A program made the position numbers and the translations under genes. A DNA stretch of 64,000 bases. Source: Achromobacter piechaudii NBRC 102461 (GTDB lineage: Bacteria > Pseudomonadota > Gammaproteobacteria > Burkholderiales > Burkholderiaceae_B). This document shows, piece after piece, positions 18,809 through 27,807 of this stretch; position 1 is the stretch's first letter, and each line of letters begins with the position of its first letter. The notes beneath the pieces are model-generated. The model saw only the letters and a list, made by a program, of their open reading frames with translations, did not search any database and was not told the DNA's origin. Location: positions 992,001 to 1,056,000 of the forward strand of contig NZ_BCTK01000005.1 in the NCBI RefSeq assembly GCF_001571245.1, read 5' to 3'.

Positions 18809-19606
18809 ATGAATTCTCCGATCGACCCCGCCATCGTGATGCCCGACGTCCAAAGTTCGGCGGACACCCGGCACATCCCGATTCAGCGCGTGGGCATCCG
18901 TGGCGTGCGCCACCCCATGCTGATTGAAAGCGGTGATGGTTCGCCCCAGGGCACCGTCGCCAACTGGACGCTGACCGTCGCGCTGCCGCCCGAAGAAAAG
19001 GGGACGCACATGTCCCGCTTCGTGGCGCTGCTGGAAAAGTACCGCAGCACTCCCATGACGCCCGCGCTGTTTCGCGCCATGGCAGCCGACATGCTGCCTC
19101 TGCTGCATGCCGAACGTGGCGACATCACCGCGGCCTTCCCGTACTTCATCAACAAATCGGCCCCCATCTCTGGCGTACAAAGCCTGCTGGACTACGAAGT
19201 CCAGTGGATCGCGCGTGCCCAGGGCGACGGCGTTGAATTCGAACTGGTCGTGCAGGTGCCGGTCACCAGCCTGTGCCCGTGTTCCAAGGCCATCTCGGAA
19301 TACGGCGCGCACAACCAGCGCTCGCACGTCACCGTGTCGGCCATCCTGAATGGCGACGTCAGCATGGACGGCGTCATCCGCCTGATCGAAGAGGAAGGTT
19401 CGTGCGAACTGTGGGGCTTGCTCAAGCGCCCCGACGAAAAGTACGTGACCGAACGCGCTTACGACAATCCCAAGTTTGTCGAAGATCTGGTGCGTGACGT
19501 GGCCGCGCGCCTGACCGCCCATCCCGGCATCGCACGCTACCGCGTGGAAGCCGAAAACTTCGAATCGATCCACAACCACTCGGCCTACGCCGTCGTGGAA
19601 GGCTGA
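18809..19606 (+). CDS. folE2: GTP cyclohydrolase FolE2 (type IB)
   Basis: Converts GTP to 7,8-dihydroneopterin triphosphate for folate and other pterin synthesis. 265 residues with the type IB signature [21 protein letters not shown], including the metal-binding Cys and the substrate-pocket residues. Type IB enzymes tolerate metals other than zinc and often serve under zinc limitation; I see no Zur box in the 182 bp before it. The gene is followed within 8 bp by a DUF817 membrane-protein gene. Confidence 0.95.
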   Translation: MNSPIDPAIVMPDVQSSADTRHIPIQRVGIRGVRHPMLIESGDGSPQGTVANWTLTVALPPEEKGTHMSRFVALLEKYRSTPMTPALFRAMAADMLPLLHAERGDITAAFPYFINKSAPISGVQSLLDYEVQWIARAQGDGVEFELVVQVPVTSLCPCSKAISEYGAHNQRSHVTVSAILNGDVSMDGVIRLIEEEGSCELWGLLKRPDEKYVTERAYDNPKFVEDLVRDVAARLTAHPGIARYRVEAENFESIHNHSAYAVVEG

Positions 19607-19613
19607 CACTGCC

Positions 19614-20537
19614 GTGAATCATCCGGCGGCCAGCGACTGGCCGCTTATCGCGGGGCTGCAAGCCTGGGAATCGCGGCTGGCCAATAATCTGGCCGGCCGC
19701 GGTCGTTTGGGCGTGGCGCTCTACGAGTTCTTCCGCTTTGGCGTCAAGCAAGCCTGGGCCTGCCTGTTTGGCGGCCTGATGTGTGCGCTGCTGCTGGGCA
19801 CGCATTGGTGGTATCCCAAAGACGCGGCGCTTGCGCGCTACGATTTCCTGACGTTGGCCGCGCTGGGCATCCAGGCCGTGCTGCTGGCGCTGCGAATGGA
19901 AACGTGGAGCGAGGCCCGGGTGATCCTGATGTTCCATCTGGTCGGCACCGGCATGGAAATCTTCAAGACGTCGGCGGGCTCCTGGATCTACCCCGAGGCC
20001 AGCGTTCTGCGGATCGGGGGCGTGCCCTTGTTCACGGGTTTCATGTATGCGGCGGTGGGCAGTTATCTGGCGCGCGTCTGGCGACTGTTTGATTTCCGCT
20101 TTCGGGCGCATCCCCCGCTGCTGGCCACCGTCGCGCTGTCGGTCCTGATCTACATCAATTTTTTCGCGCACCATTTCGTCATGGATTTCCGGTGGCTGCT
20201 GTTTGCGCTGACTGCCGTGCTGTTCGCGCGCACCTGGGTCTTTTTCCGGATCTGGCGGGTCTACCGCCGCATGCCGCTGTTGCTGGGTTTCGTGCTGGTC
20301 GCCCTGTTCATCTGGTTCGCCGAAAACATCGGCACCTTTGCAAACGCGTGGCGCTATCCGAACCAGTCCCACGCCTGGCAATGGGTGTCGAGCGCCAAAC
20401 TGGGGTCGTGGTTCCTGTTGATGATCATCAGCTACGTCATGGTCAGCGTGGTCAACCGGCCGCGCGCCATCACTGTTGCCGATCTGCCGCAAGCAGCCGG
20501 GCAGGGTGCGCTCAAAGCCCCGTCCCCGATTTCCTGA
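19614..20537 (+). CDS. DUF817 family membrane protein
   Basis: Integral membrane protein of 307 residues with about eight helices, of unknown function. The central segment (FHLVGTGMEIFKTSAGSW, then the YPEA region and FTGFMYAAVGSYLARVWR) is characteristic of DUF817 (YoaT-like). The start is a GTG at 19614, eight bases after the folE2 stop, so the pair is probably cotranscribed. No enzymatic residues can be assigned. Confidence 0.88.
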   Translation: MNHPAASDWPLIAGLQAWESRLANNLAGRGRLGVALYEFFRFGVKQAWACLFGGLMCALLLGTHWWYPKDAALARYDFLTLAALGIQAVLLALRMETWSEARVILMFHLVGTGMEIFKTSAGSWIYPEASVLRIGGVPLFTGFMYAAVGSYLARVWRLFDFRFRAHPPLLATVALSVLIYINFFAHHFVMDFRWLLFALTAVLFARTWVFFRIWRVYRRMPLLLGFVLVALFIWFAENIGTFANAWRYPNQSHAWQWVSSAKLGSWFLLMIISYVMVSVVNRPRAITVADLPQAAGQGALKAPSPIS

Positions 20538-20549
20538 GCCCCCGCCCGC

Positions 20550-20578
20550 TTGCGAAGCGCCGCCCAATCGGTAATAAT
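20550..20578 (+). promoter_or_regulatory. Sigma-70 promoter of the rpsF operon
   Basis: -35 TTGCGA at 20550-20555 and -10 AATAAT at 20573-20578 with a 17 bp spacer. This would give a leader of nearly 200 bases before rpsF. The leader contains a direct repeat of GGCCATAGCCATG (20659-20671 and 20674-20686). I could not recognise the S6:S18 autoregulatory motif in it. Confidence 0.55.
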
Positions 20579-20781
20579 CGAGGGCTTTCTTGCTCGACCG
20601 CCCATGGTTTTTGGGTAGCGGGCTGCCCCTTGCGGGCTAGTCGTTGAGGTATGCCAAGGGCCATAGCCATGAAGGCCATAGCCATGCAATCTCATGCAAA
20701 TGTGATGTTTGCAATCGCCCATGATGGAAAGCGCGGGCGCAAAACGACAGGCCAGCAAGACATCCTCAAGGAGTTTTACTC

Positions 20782-21156
20782 ATGCGTCACTACGAAGTAG
20801 TGTTTATTGTTCACCCCGACCAAAGCGAGCAAGTGCCCGCCATGGTCGAACGTTACCAAGCGCTGGTCACGGGCCAAGGCGGCTCGGTTCACCGCCTGGA
20901 AGACTGGGGTCGCCGTCAACTGGCCTACCCGATCCAGAAGCTCGTCAAGGCTCACTACGTCTGCCTGAACATCGAGTGCGGCCAAGCCACGCTGGATGAG
21001 CTGGAACACTCGTTCCGCTACAACGACGCCGTTCTGCGCCACCTGGTCATCAAGACCAAGAAAGCCCAGACCACGCCCTCGATCATGATGAAGTCGGTTG
21101 AGCGCGAAGAAGCCCGCAAGGCTTCGGCTGAGGCTGTCGCGGTTCAGCCCGAGTAA
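20782..21156 (+). CDS. rpsF: 30S ribosomal protein S6
   Basis: Small-subunit protein that binds 16S rRNA as a heterodimer with S18. 124 residues beginning [19 protein letters not shown], with a charged C-terminal tail ([10 protein letters not shown]). AAGGAG precedes the ATG. First gene of the rpsF-priB-rpsR-rplI operon; the next three genes follow in the standard beta/gammaproteobacterial order. Confidence 0.98.
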   Translation: MRHYEVVFIVHPDQSEQVPAMVERYQALVTGQGGSVHRLEDWGRRQLAYPIQKLVKAHYVCLNIECGQATLDELEHSFRYNDAVLRHLVIKTKKAQTTPSIMMKSVEREEARKASAEAVAVQPE

Positions 21157-21207
21157 GCAGGGCTCACGCAGAGCTCACCCAATGAAGTCCCCTCGGTGCC
21201 TGGCAGG

Positions 21208-21531
21208 ATGAATCAGCTGGAACTTAGCGCCCGCGTTCTCGAATGCGAGCCTTTGCGCCACACTCCCGCCGGCTTGCCCGCACTGGAAATGGTGTTGGCG
21301 CACGAGTCCGAAGTCATCGAAGCCGGCCATCCGCGCCGTGTTGAATTGACGATTACGGCCGTGGCATTGGGCGATCTGGCGTTGCTGTTGAAAAACACCG
21401 CTTTAGGGTCTGAATTGCTGGTGCAGGGGTTTTTGGCCCCCGCCCGCAAGGACTCGGTGAAGATCAAGCTGCATTTGCAGCAGGCGCGCAAGATCAGCGG
21501 TAGCGCAGGACGCGATCCGCAGGTGGCTTGA
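21208..21531 (+). CDS. priB: Primosomal replication protein N
   Basis: Single-stranded-DNA-binding OB-fold protein of the replication-restart primosome (PriA-PriB-DnaT). 107 residues from the ATG at 21208, preceded by GGCAGG; a GTG at 21196 is also in frame. It sits between rpsF and rpsR, its usual place in beta- and gammaproteobacteria, which supports the identification. Confidence 0.95.
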   Translation: MNQLELSARVLECEPLRHTPAGLPALEMVLAHESEVIEAGHPRRVELTITAVALGDLALLLKNTALGSELLVQGFLAPARKDSVKIKLHLQQARKISGSAGRDPQVA

Positions 21532-21649
21532 AAAGGTAGGGCAAAGGGTGCGAGAGCGCCTTCTGAATACGGATAGGTTATGGGGAGCTGGGCCCGGTTT
21601 CTAAAAACCCCGGGTAAAACCCGCCCCCTCAAACATAGAGGCACATATC

Positions 21650-21922
21650 ATGGCTTTCTTCGGAAAACGCAAAGAAAAACGCAAATTCACGCAGCAGAAC
21701 CCGCTCTTCAAGCGTCGTAAGTTCTGCCGCTTCACCGCAGCCGGCGTCGAAGAGATCGACTACAAGGATCTGGACACCCTGCGCGACTTCGTGCAAGAAA
21801 ACGGCAAGATCATCCCGGCTCGCCTGACCGGCACCAAGGCAATCTACCAGCGCCAGCTGGACACGGCCATCAAGCGCGCGCGCTTCCTGGCTCTGTTGCC
21901 TTACACCGACAACCACAACTAA
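21650..21922 (+). CDS. rpsR: 30S ribosomal protein S18
   Basis: 90-residue small-subunit protein, partner of S6. The conserved stretch with [11 protein letters not shown] and the C-terminal [14 protein letters not shown] is typical of S18. Basic N-terminal extension [16 protein letters not shown]. Third gene of the operon; 118 bp separate it from priB. Confidence 0.98.
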   Translation: MAFFGKRKEKRKFTQQNPLFKRRKFCRFTAAGVEEIDYKDLDTLRDFVQENGKIIPARLTGTKAIYQRQLDTAIKRARFLALLPYTDNHN

Positions 21923-21937
21923 TCCGGGGCACTGAAA

Positions 21938-22393
21938 ATGCAAGTTATTCTGCTCGAAAAAGTCGTCAACCTGGGCAACCTGGGTGAAGTCGTTCGCGTG
22001 CGTGATGGTTACGCTCGCAACTTCCTGATTCCCCAGCGCAAGGCCCGTCGTGCTACCGACGCCGCCCTGAAGGAATTCGAAGCTCGCCGCGCCGAGCTGG
22101 AAAAGGCCCAGGCTGAAAAGCTGGCCGCTGCCCAAGCTCTGGGCGAGCGCATCGCCGGCTTCCAGCTGAAGATCGCTCAGAAGGCTGGTGTTGACGGCCG
22201 TCTGTTCGGCTCGGTCACCAACGCCGACATCGCTGAAGCGCTGAAGAAGGCCGGTTTCGAAGGCGTTGAAAAGGCGCAAGTGCGTCTGCCCAACGGCCAG
22301 CTGAAGTCGGTTGGCGAGTTCCCCATCCAGGTCGCCCTGCACGCCGACGTTGTCGTCGACGTCACGGTTCTGGTCGAAGGCGAACTGTCCTAA
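21938..22393 (+). CDS. rplI: 50S ribosomal protein L9
   Basis: 151-residue large-subunit protein with the N-terminal rRNA-binding domain ([19 protein letters not shown]...GYARNFLIP), a long connecting helix and a C-terminal domain. Last gene of the operon, 15 bp after rpsR and followed by a strong terminator. Confidence 0.98.
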   Translation: MQVILLEKVVNLGNLGEVVRVRDGYARNFLIPQRKARRATDAALKEFEARRAELEKAQAEKLAAAQALGERIAGFQLKIAQKAGVDGRLFGSVTNADIAEALKKAGFEGVEKAQVRLPNGQLKSVGEFPIQVALHADVVVDVTVLVEGELS

Positions 22394-22414
22394 GCCGGTA
22401 CCCGCAGTAGAAAG

Positions 22415-22448
22415 AAGCCGGCCCGCGCGCCGGCTTTTTTTCTTTTTT
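22415..22448 (+). terminator. Terminator of the rpsF-rplI operon
   Basis: Stem AAGCCGGC-CCGCGC-GCCGGCTT followed by a T-rich tract (six T, C, six T). Confidence 0.92.
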
Positions 22449-22522
22449 GACTGGGCGCCGCTACGTGCCGCCCTATCGGCCGCACCCAACGCGCGCCATC
22501 TTGCCTTGTACAGAGGACCTCC

Positions 22523-23362
22523 TTGACCCTGCCGCCCGTCCATCACAACGCGCCGCCCGGCCTGCGCGCCTGGCTCGACAGTGTCGACGCCTTGCGTGAA
22601 CCTTCGGTGCGTGACGTGACGATCGACGGCGTGCGCTGCATCGTCAAGCGACGGCGCCCGAGCCTGGCGCGTGGCGTGAGCTATGCGCTGCGCTACGTGC
22701 GCGCCTTTCTGTTGGGCGTGGGCTGCAAGGTGTTCCTGGGCGAGTTTCCGCGCCCCGGCGTGTTGCTGCGTAACGGCCTCACGCATGAGGCCGAGCGCTT
22801 GTCGATGCTGCTGCAAGCAGGCTGCCGCGTGCCCGAGGTGTGGTGGCGCGAGCAGAACCTGCTGGTGCTTGAGTATGTTGGCGAAGATCTTGCCGACCTG
22901 ATCCGCAACGAAGACGCGACCTCGCAGCTGTGGCTGACGCGCGCGGCCGCCGCCGATCTGGCGGCGTTTCACGCGCGCGGGATGTGGCACGGCGGCGCTC
23001 AGATCCGTAACGTCACGCTGCAGGACGGCGAGCTGTGGCGCATCGACTTCGAAGAGAATATCGGATCGACGCTATCCCGCCCGCTGGCGCAGGCGTATGA
23101 CCTTTTCCAGATGTTGTCCTCGCTGGTGTCTTTGCGTAAATTGCCCGATGACGTCGCCGTCACCCTGGGTAAACTGGCGCTCAACGTGTACCTGGAAAGC
23201 AACCCGGATGCCGCCGTCAAAGCCCGCCTGACACGTCTTGCGCGCGTGCTGTGCGGCATTGCCGCGCCTTTGCGTCCCCTGTTGCGACGCCTGCCGTCGC
23301 GCGATGTGCAGGGATTTTTCCGCGTTGCGGATATCCTGCAGCCGTTACTATTGAAGTCATGA
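22523..23362 (+). CDS. Lipopolysaccharide-kinase (WaaP/InaA)-like protein
   Basis: 279-residue protein-kinase-fold protein. The segment around residues 150-180 has the catalytic-loop form HGGAQIRN (the usual catalytic Asp is replaced by the HGG.Q..N arrangement) followed by the metal-binding DFE. This is the pattern of bacterial Kdo/heptose kinase-like (WaaP) proteins. The substrate is unknown; no LPS genes adjoin. It starts at a TTG with GAGGACC just upstream and ends in a 4 bp ATGA overlap with dnaB, implying translational coupling. Confidence 0.72.
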   Translation: MTLPPVHHNAPPGLRAWLDSVDALREPSVRDVTIDGVRCIVKRRRPSLARGVSYALRYVRAFLLGVGCKVFLGEFPRPGVLLRNGLTHEAERLSMLLQAGCRVPEVWWREQNLLVLEYVGEDLADLIRNEDATSQLWLTRAAAADLAAFHARGMWHGGAQIRNVTLQDGELWRIDFEENIGSTLSRPLAQAYDLFQMLSSLVSLRKLPDDVAVTLGKLALNVYLESNPDAAVKARLTRLARVLCGIAAPLRPLLRRLPSRDVQGFFRVADILQPLLLKS

Positions 23363-24741
23363 ACACACCTGCCGATCCCCAGCTTGAATACCTGCGCGTT
23401 CCCCCTCATTCCATCGAGGCGGAGCAGTCGGTTCTGGGCGGCCTTCTGCTGGACAACACCGCGTGGGACCGCATCGCCGATGTGCTGGTCGAAGAAGATT
23501 TCTATCGCCACGACCACCGCCTCATCTGGCACCACATCGCCCGCCTGATCGGGCTGGCGCGTCCCGCCGACGTCATTACCGTCAACGAATCGCTGATCAG
23601 CGCCGGCAAGGCCGAGGATTCGGGCGGCCTGGCTTATCTGAATGCCTTGGCGCACAACACGCCGTCGGCCGCCAACATCCGCCGCTACGCCGAGATCGTG
23701 CGCGAGCGCGCCATGCTGCGCAAGCTGGTGTCCATCGCCGACGAGATCTCATCCGCCGCGCTCAATCCGCAAGGCAAGGAAGCACGCCAACTGCTGGATG
23801 AAGCGGAATCCAAGGTGTTCAAGATCGCGCAGGAAGGCTCGCGCGGCGCCGCCGGTTTCCAGGAAATCCAACCGCTGCTGACCCAGGTGGTCGAACGCAT
23901 CGACGAGCTCTACCACCGCGAGGGCAGCTCTGACGTGACGGGCGTGCCCACCGGGTTTACCGACCTGGACAAGATGACCTCCGGCATGCAGGGCGGTGAC
24001 CTCATCATCGTGGCCGGCCGCCCGTCCATGGGCAAAACCTCGTTCTCGATGAACATCGGCGAACACGTTGCGATCGAGCAGGGCCTGCCCGTGGCGGTGT
24101 TCTCCATGGAAATGGGCGCCGTGCAATTGGCGATGCGTATGCTGGGTTCGGTCGGCTTGCTGGACCAGCATCGCATGCGTACCGGCAAGCTGATCGCCGA
24201 TGACTGGCCTCGCGTGACGCACGCCGTGCAATTGATGCAGGATGCGCAGGTCTACATCGACGAAACCCCCGCACTGAGCCCCATGGAAGTGCGCGCACGC
24301 ACGCGCCGTCTTGCGCGGCAATGCGGCCAGCTCGGGCTGATCATCATCGACTACCTGCAGCTCATGTCCGGCAATGGCTCGGGTGAGAATCGCGCGACCG
24401 AAGTGTCGGAAATCAGCCGTTCCCTGAAGGGTCTGGCCAAAGAGCTGAACTGCCCGCTGATCGCGCTGTCGCAGTTGAACCGAAGCCTGGAACAACGCCC
24501 CAACAAGCGCCCCGTGATGAGCGATCTGCGTGAATCCGGCGCTATCGAACAGGACGCCGACGTGATCCTGTTCATTTACCGCGACGAAGTCTACAACCCG
24601 GATTCGCCCGACAAGGGCACGGCCGAGATCATCATCGGCAAGCAGCGTAACGGCCCGATCGGCACCGTACGCCTGACGTTCCAGGGTTCCAGCACGCGCT
24701 TCCTGAACTTCTCGGGCGCCCAGCCGCGCGACATGTACTGA
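23359..24741 (+). CDS. dnaB: Replicative DNA helicase DnaB
   Basis: Hexameric 5'-3' helicase that drives the replication fork. 460 residues: an N-terminal helical domain beginning near PHSIEAEQSVLGGLL, then the RecA-like core with Walker A GRPSMGKTS (220-228), Walker B IIIDYLQL and the SQLNRS motif. Its ATG overlaps the stop of the kinase-like gene by 4 bp. A terminator follows directly. No intein or unusual insertion. Confidence 0.98.
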   Translation: MNTPADPQLEYLRVPPHSIEAEQSVLGGLLLDNTAWDRIADVLVEEDFYRHDHRLIWHHIARLIGLARPADVITVNESLISAGKAEDSGGLAYLNALAHNTPSAANIRRYAEIVRERAMLRKLVSIADEISSAALNPQGKEARQLLDEAESKVFKIAQEGSRGAAGFQEIQPLLTQVVERIDELYHREGSSDVTGVPTGFTDLDKMTSGMQGGDLIIVAGRPSMGKTSFSMNIGEHVAIEQGLPVAVFSMEMGAVQLAMRMLGSVGLLDQHRMRTGKLIADDWPRVTHAVQLMQDAQVYIDETPALSPMEVRARTRRLARQCGQLGLIIIDYLQLMSGNGSGENRATEVSEISRSLKGLAKELNCPLIALSQLNRSLEQRPNKRPVMSDLRESGAIEQDADVILFIYRDEVYNPDSPDKGTAEIIIGKQRNGPIGTVRLTFQGSSTRFLNFSGAQPRDMY

Positions 24742-24756
24742 CGGTCAAACCGCCAA

Positions 24757-24795
24757 AAAAAACCGCGCCCGTTTGAATGGGGCGCGGTTTTTTTA
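24757..24795. terminator. Bidirectional terminator after dnaB
   Basis: Stem AAACCGCGCCC / GGGCGCGGTTT with T-tracts on both strands (T7 plus, T8 minus). It serves both dnaB and the convergent transporter gene. Confidence 0.92.
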
Positions 24796-24813
24796 TGCGT
24801 GGAAAGTCGAAGA

Positions 24814-25791
24814 TCAGTTTTCGATTTCCGGCCGCTTGCCATAGCGCGCGGCCAGCACGCCGCACACCATCAGCTGAATCTGGTGGAACAGCATCAGGGG
24901 CAGCACGATAGCGCCCACGGCATGCCCGGCGAACAGCACCTGCGCCATCGGAATCCCGCTGGCCAGGCTTTTCTTCGAACCGCAGAAGAGCAAGGTGATG
25001 CGATCTTCGACGTTGAAGCCGAACATCTTTCCGGCCAGCGCCGACAAGCCCAGCGCCAGCGCCAGGATGACCGCGCAGCACACCACCAGGCCGACCAGCG
25101 CCGGGATCGGCGTGGTGCTCCACAGGCCCTCGTTAATGGCCTCGGAAAAGGCCGTGTACACCACCAGCAGGATCGAACCCTGATCCACGAACTTCAGCAT
25201 GGCCTTGTGCTTATGTACCCACGCGCCGATCCAGCGGCGGGCGAACTGGCCCAGCACGAAGGGCAGCAGCAGTTGCAGCATGATCTTGCCGACCGCATCG
25301 AACGAAATCGGTGCGCTGCCCGCGTTGGCCACGACTGTCCCTACCAGCAGCGGCGTCAGGAAAATGCCCAGCAGGCTGGAGGCCGACGCGCTGCACACCG
25401 CCGCCGGCACGTTGCCGCGCGCCATCGAGGTGAAAGCGATGGCCGACTGCACCGTGGCCGGCAGGCAGCACAGGAACAGGATGCCCAGGTAAAGCTCGGG
25501 AGTGACCAGCGGTTCCAGCACGGGCTTGAGCGCCAGGCCCAGCAGCGGGAACATCAGGAACGTGGCCGAGAAGATGGTCAGGTGCAGCTTCCAGTGCGTG
25601 AGGCCGGCAATGATGGCCTCGCGCGACAGGCGGGCGCCGTGCAGGAAGAACAGCAGGCCGACCGCGATGTTCGTGATCCAGCCAAACACCACCACGCCTT
25701 GCCCGTGCGCGGGCACGATGCTGGCGATGATGACGGTGCAGATCAGGTAGAGGGTGAAGCGGTCGGGCAGAAGGCGGACTAGGCGTGACAT
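24814..25791 (-). CDS. Bile acid:sodium symporter (BASS) family protein
   Basis: Ten-helix secondary transporter of 325 residues, of the SBF-like/YfeH (SLC10A7-type) branch. The N-terminus MSRLVRLLPDRFTLYLICTV, FFLHGARLSREA and CLPATVQSAIAFTSMARGN are hallmarks. Substrates in bacteria are poorly defined (organic anions are likely). It stands alone, convergent with dnaB and ~100 bp downstream of pdxA. Confidence 0.88.
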   Translation of the reverse strand: MSRLVRLLPDRFTLYLICTVIIASIVPAHGQGVVVFGWITNIAVGLLFFLHGARLSREAIIAGLTHWKLHLTIFSATFLMFPLLGLALKPVLEPLVTPELYLGILFLCCLPATVQSAIAFTSMARGNVPAAVCSASASSLLGIFLTPLLVGTVVANAGSAPISFDAVGKIMLQLLLPFVLGQFARRWIGAWVHKHKAMLKFVDQGSILLVVYTAFSEAINEGLWSTTPIPALVGLVVCCAVILALALGLSALAGKMFGFNVEDRITLLFCGSKKSLASGIPMAQVLFAGHAVGAIVLPLMLFHQIQLMVCGVLAARYGKRPEIEN

Positions 25792-25891
25792 GGACGGATA
25801 GAAGGGCGAACGAAAAGCGGGCGCAACATGCGGTGGCGCAGGGGCGCGCCGGAAACGGGGCGTATTGTAGTCCTCGCCGCCGCCGCGCGCC

Positions 25892-26872
25892 TCAGGGAGT
25901 CATCGCCAGCGCCAGATCGAATGCAGCGACCAGCGACGCATGGTCGGCCACGCCTCGGCCGGCGATGTCGAAGGCCGTGCCGTGGTCGACGCTGGTGCGC
26001 ACGAAAGGCAGGCCTACCGTGACGTTCACGCCGTGGTCCACGCCCAGGTACTTCACCGGGATCAGGCCCTGGTCGTGATACTGCGCCACGACGATGTCGA
26101 ATTCGCCCCGGCGGGCGCGCATGAAGATGGTGTCGCCCGGCCACGGGCCGCTGGCGTCGATGCCTTCGGCCCGTGCGCGGGCGATTGCCGGTTCGATGAT
26201 GTCGATGTCTTCGCGGCCGAACTTGCCGCCTTCGCCCGCGTGCGGGTTCAGACCAGCGACGGCCACGCGTGGTGCGGCGATGCCCATCTGGCGGCAGGCG
26301 CGGTCGGCCAGCCGCATGGCGGTCAGTTCGGCTTCGGGCGTGATGCGCGCGATGACCTCGGCCAGGGCCACGTGGATGGTCACGAGCAGCACGCGCAGCT
26401 CGTCATTGGCCAGCATCATGGCGAAGTCCTGCGTGGCCGAACGGTCAGCCAGGATTTCAGTGTGGCCGGGGTAGTCGATGCCGGCTTCGTGCATGGACTT
26501 CTTGTTCAGCGGTGCGGTAACGATGGCGCGGATACGGCCAGCCTGCGCGTCGTCGATCGCGGCGCAGACGTAGTCATAGGCGCCGCGCCCGGCGACCGCG
26601 CTGACCTTGCCCATTGGCAGGTCGGCCGGCAATGCGGGGCTACAGGCAATGACATGGATGCGTCCGGCATCGGCGGTGGCCTGGCCGACGTCGGCAATTT
26701 CGACGACTTCCAGCCGCGCGCCTAGTTGCGCGGCCGCGCGGCGCAGCGCGCCGGCGTCGCCATACACCACGCAGGGAGCGGCGAGGCCTTGTGCAACTGC
26801 CTTCACGACAATTTCAGGGCCGATGCCGGCGGCATCGCCCATGGTGATGCCCACGGGCAGTGACGCGTTCAC
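25892..26872 (-). CDS. pdxA: 4-hydroxythreonine-4-phosphate dehydrogenase-like protein
   Basis: NAD-dependent dehydrogenase of the PdxA family; in vitamin B6 synthesis it oxidises 4-hydroxythreonine 4-phosphate. 326 residues with MGDAAGIGPEIVVKA near the start, HTEILAD and CSPALPADLPMGKVSA segments and metal-site histidines (YPGHTE; QYHDQG). I use the GTG at 26872: AAGGA lies nine bases upstream, and it overlaps the stop of the lipoprotein gene by 4 bp. An ATG at 26908 would overlap by 40 bp. Catabolic PdxA2-type homologues exist; GDAAGIGPE in place of the commoner GDPAGIGPE leaves that possible. Confidence 0.85.
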   Translation of the reverse strand: MNASLPVGITMGDAAGIGPEIVVKAVAQGLAAPCVVYGDAGALRRAAAQLGARLEVVEIADVGQATADAGRIHVIACSPALPADLPMGKVSAVAGRGAYDYVCAAIDDAQAGRIRAIVTAPLNKKSMHEAGIDYPGHTEILADRSATQDFAMMLANDELRVLLVTIHVALAEVIARITPEAELTAMRLADRACRQMGIAAPRVAVAGLNPHAGEGGKFGREDIDIIEPAIARARAEGIDASGPWPGDTIFMRARRGEFDIVVAQYHDQGLIPVKYLGVDHGVNVTVGLPFVRTSVDHGTAFDIAGRGVADHASLVAAFDLALAMTP

Positions 26873-27177
26873 GATGCCGTGTCCTTGGGCGGATCGATCA
26901 CGCCGCATTCAAACGTGACCGTGGCGCGCTTGGAGCCCAGGCCGGTGGCGTGGTTCGACGTGACCTTCGGCTTTTGCAGCTTGCGACCAATGCCTTGGCA
27001 ATATTGGTCCGCGCGTTGCAGCGTCTGGTTCTTGAGTTCCACCCACGTCAGCAGCTGCGTGCCCGAGCTGTAGGTGACGCTGTAGGTGTCTTTGCCGACG
27101 GATGTGACCTCGCTCATGCTCGAACAGGCGGCAAGCAGGGTCAGCAAGGCGGCGGCGGGGGCAAGTCGTGCAAGCAT
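26869..27177 (-). CDS. Small predicted lipoprotein
   Basis: 102-residue protein with a lipoprotein signal (MLARLAPAAALLTLLAAC, lipid-modified Cys18), so it is probably anchored in the outer membrane facing the periplasm. The mature part is short, beta-rich and has two further Cys (about residues 59 and 91). I do not recognise the family. Its stop overlaps the GTG start of pdxA by 4 bp, so the two are probably translated together, although a functional link is not obvious. Confidence 0.78.
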   Translation of the reverse strand: MLARLAPAAALLTLLAACSSMSEVTSVGKDTYSVTYSSGTQLLTWVELKNQTLQRADQYCQGIGRKLQKPKVTSNHATGLGSKRATVTFECGVIDPPKDTAS

Positions 27178-27271
27178 GGAGCATCCAGAAAACGCGATAT
27201 CCGCCATTACAACACCATGTCGGTCCGCGAGAAAAGACGCCCGATCCGGCACGGCGCAGGCGGCCGGTCCG

Positions 27272-27730
27272 TCAGGGCGCGGCGACGGCGCTGCGGCGGT
27301 CGACCTTGCGGCTCAGGACGATGGATGTCTGTGTTTGCTTGACCCCGTCGATCAGCCCGATGCGGTCCAGCAGATCGTCCAGTTGTTCGTGCGTTTCGCA
27401 GCGCAGGAAGATCAGGTAGTCGTAGGGGCCGCTGACGGATGACACCTCTTCCACTTCCGGCATCCGCTCCAGTTCGCGGATGACGGCGGCCGGCGTCTTG
27501 GGCAGCACGCTGATGAAGCAGTACGCACGCACCGCAGCCTCTTCCAGCCGACGGCCCAGGCGCACGCCATAGCCCGAAACGATGTGTTCGCGTTCCAGCC
27601 GGGCGATGCGCGCGACCACGGTGGTGCGTGCCAGCCCAAGCTTGCGCGCCAGGATCGCGGCCGGCTCGCGCGCGTTGGCCGAGAGCAGGCTGAGCAGTTT
27701 TCGGTCAATGTCGTCGAGTCGTTCGTTCAT
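27272..27730 (-). CDS. Lrp/AsnC-family transcriptional regulator
   Basis: 152 residues: an N-terminal HTH (DIDRKLLSLLSANAREPAAI, then the recognition helix LARTTVVARIARLE) and a C-terminal RAM domain (AYCFISVLPKTPAAVIRELE...VSGPYDYLI). The length is typical. Regulators of this kind respond to amino acids. The divergent or adjacent targets are not obvious; the neighbouring upstream gene encodes an unknown protein. Confidence 0.92.
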   Translation of the reverse strand: MNERLDDIDRKLLSLLSANAREPAAILARKLGLARTTVVARIARLEREHIVSGYGVRLGRRLEEAAVRAYCFISVLPKTPAAVIRELERMPEVEEVSSVSGPYDYLIFLRCETHEQLDDLLDRIGLIDGVKQTQTSIVLSRKVDRRSAVAAP

Positions 27731-27807
27731 GCAAAAGGCGTGCAGCGATAGGCGAAGAGCCGACGGTACAGGCGGCGGGCCGCGCGCGTCAATGAATTGA
27801 CGCCGTG

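Noticed and set aside
20585..20781. S6:S18 autoregulatory leader before rpsF
   Set aside because: The leader length is suitable, but I could not find the conserved motif; only a direct repeat is visible.
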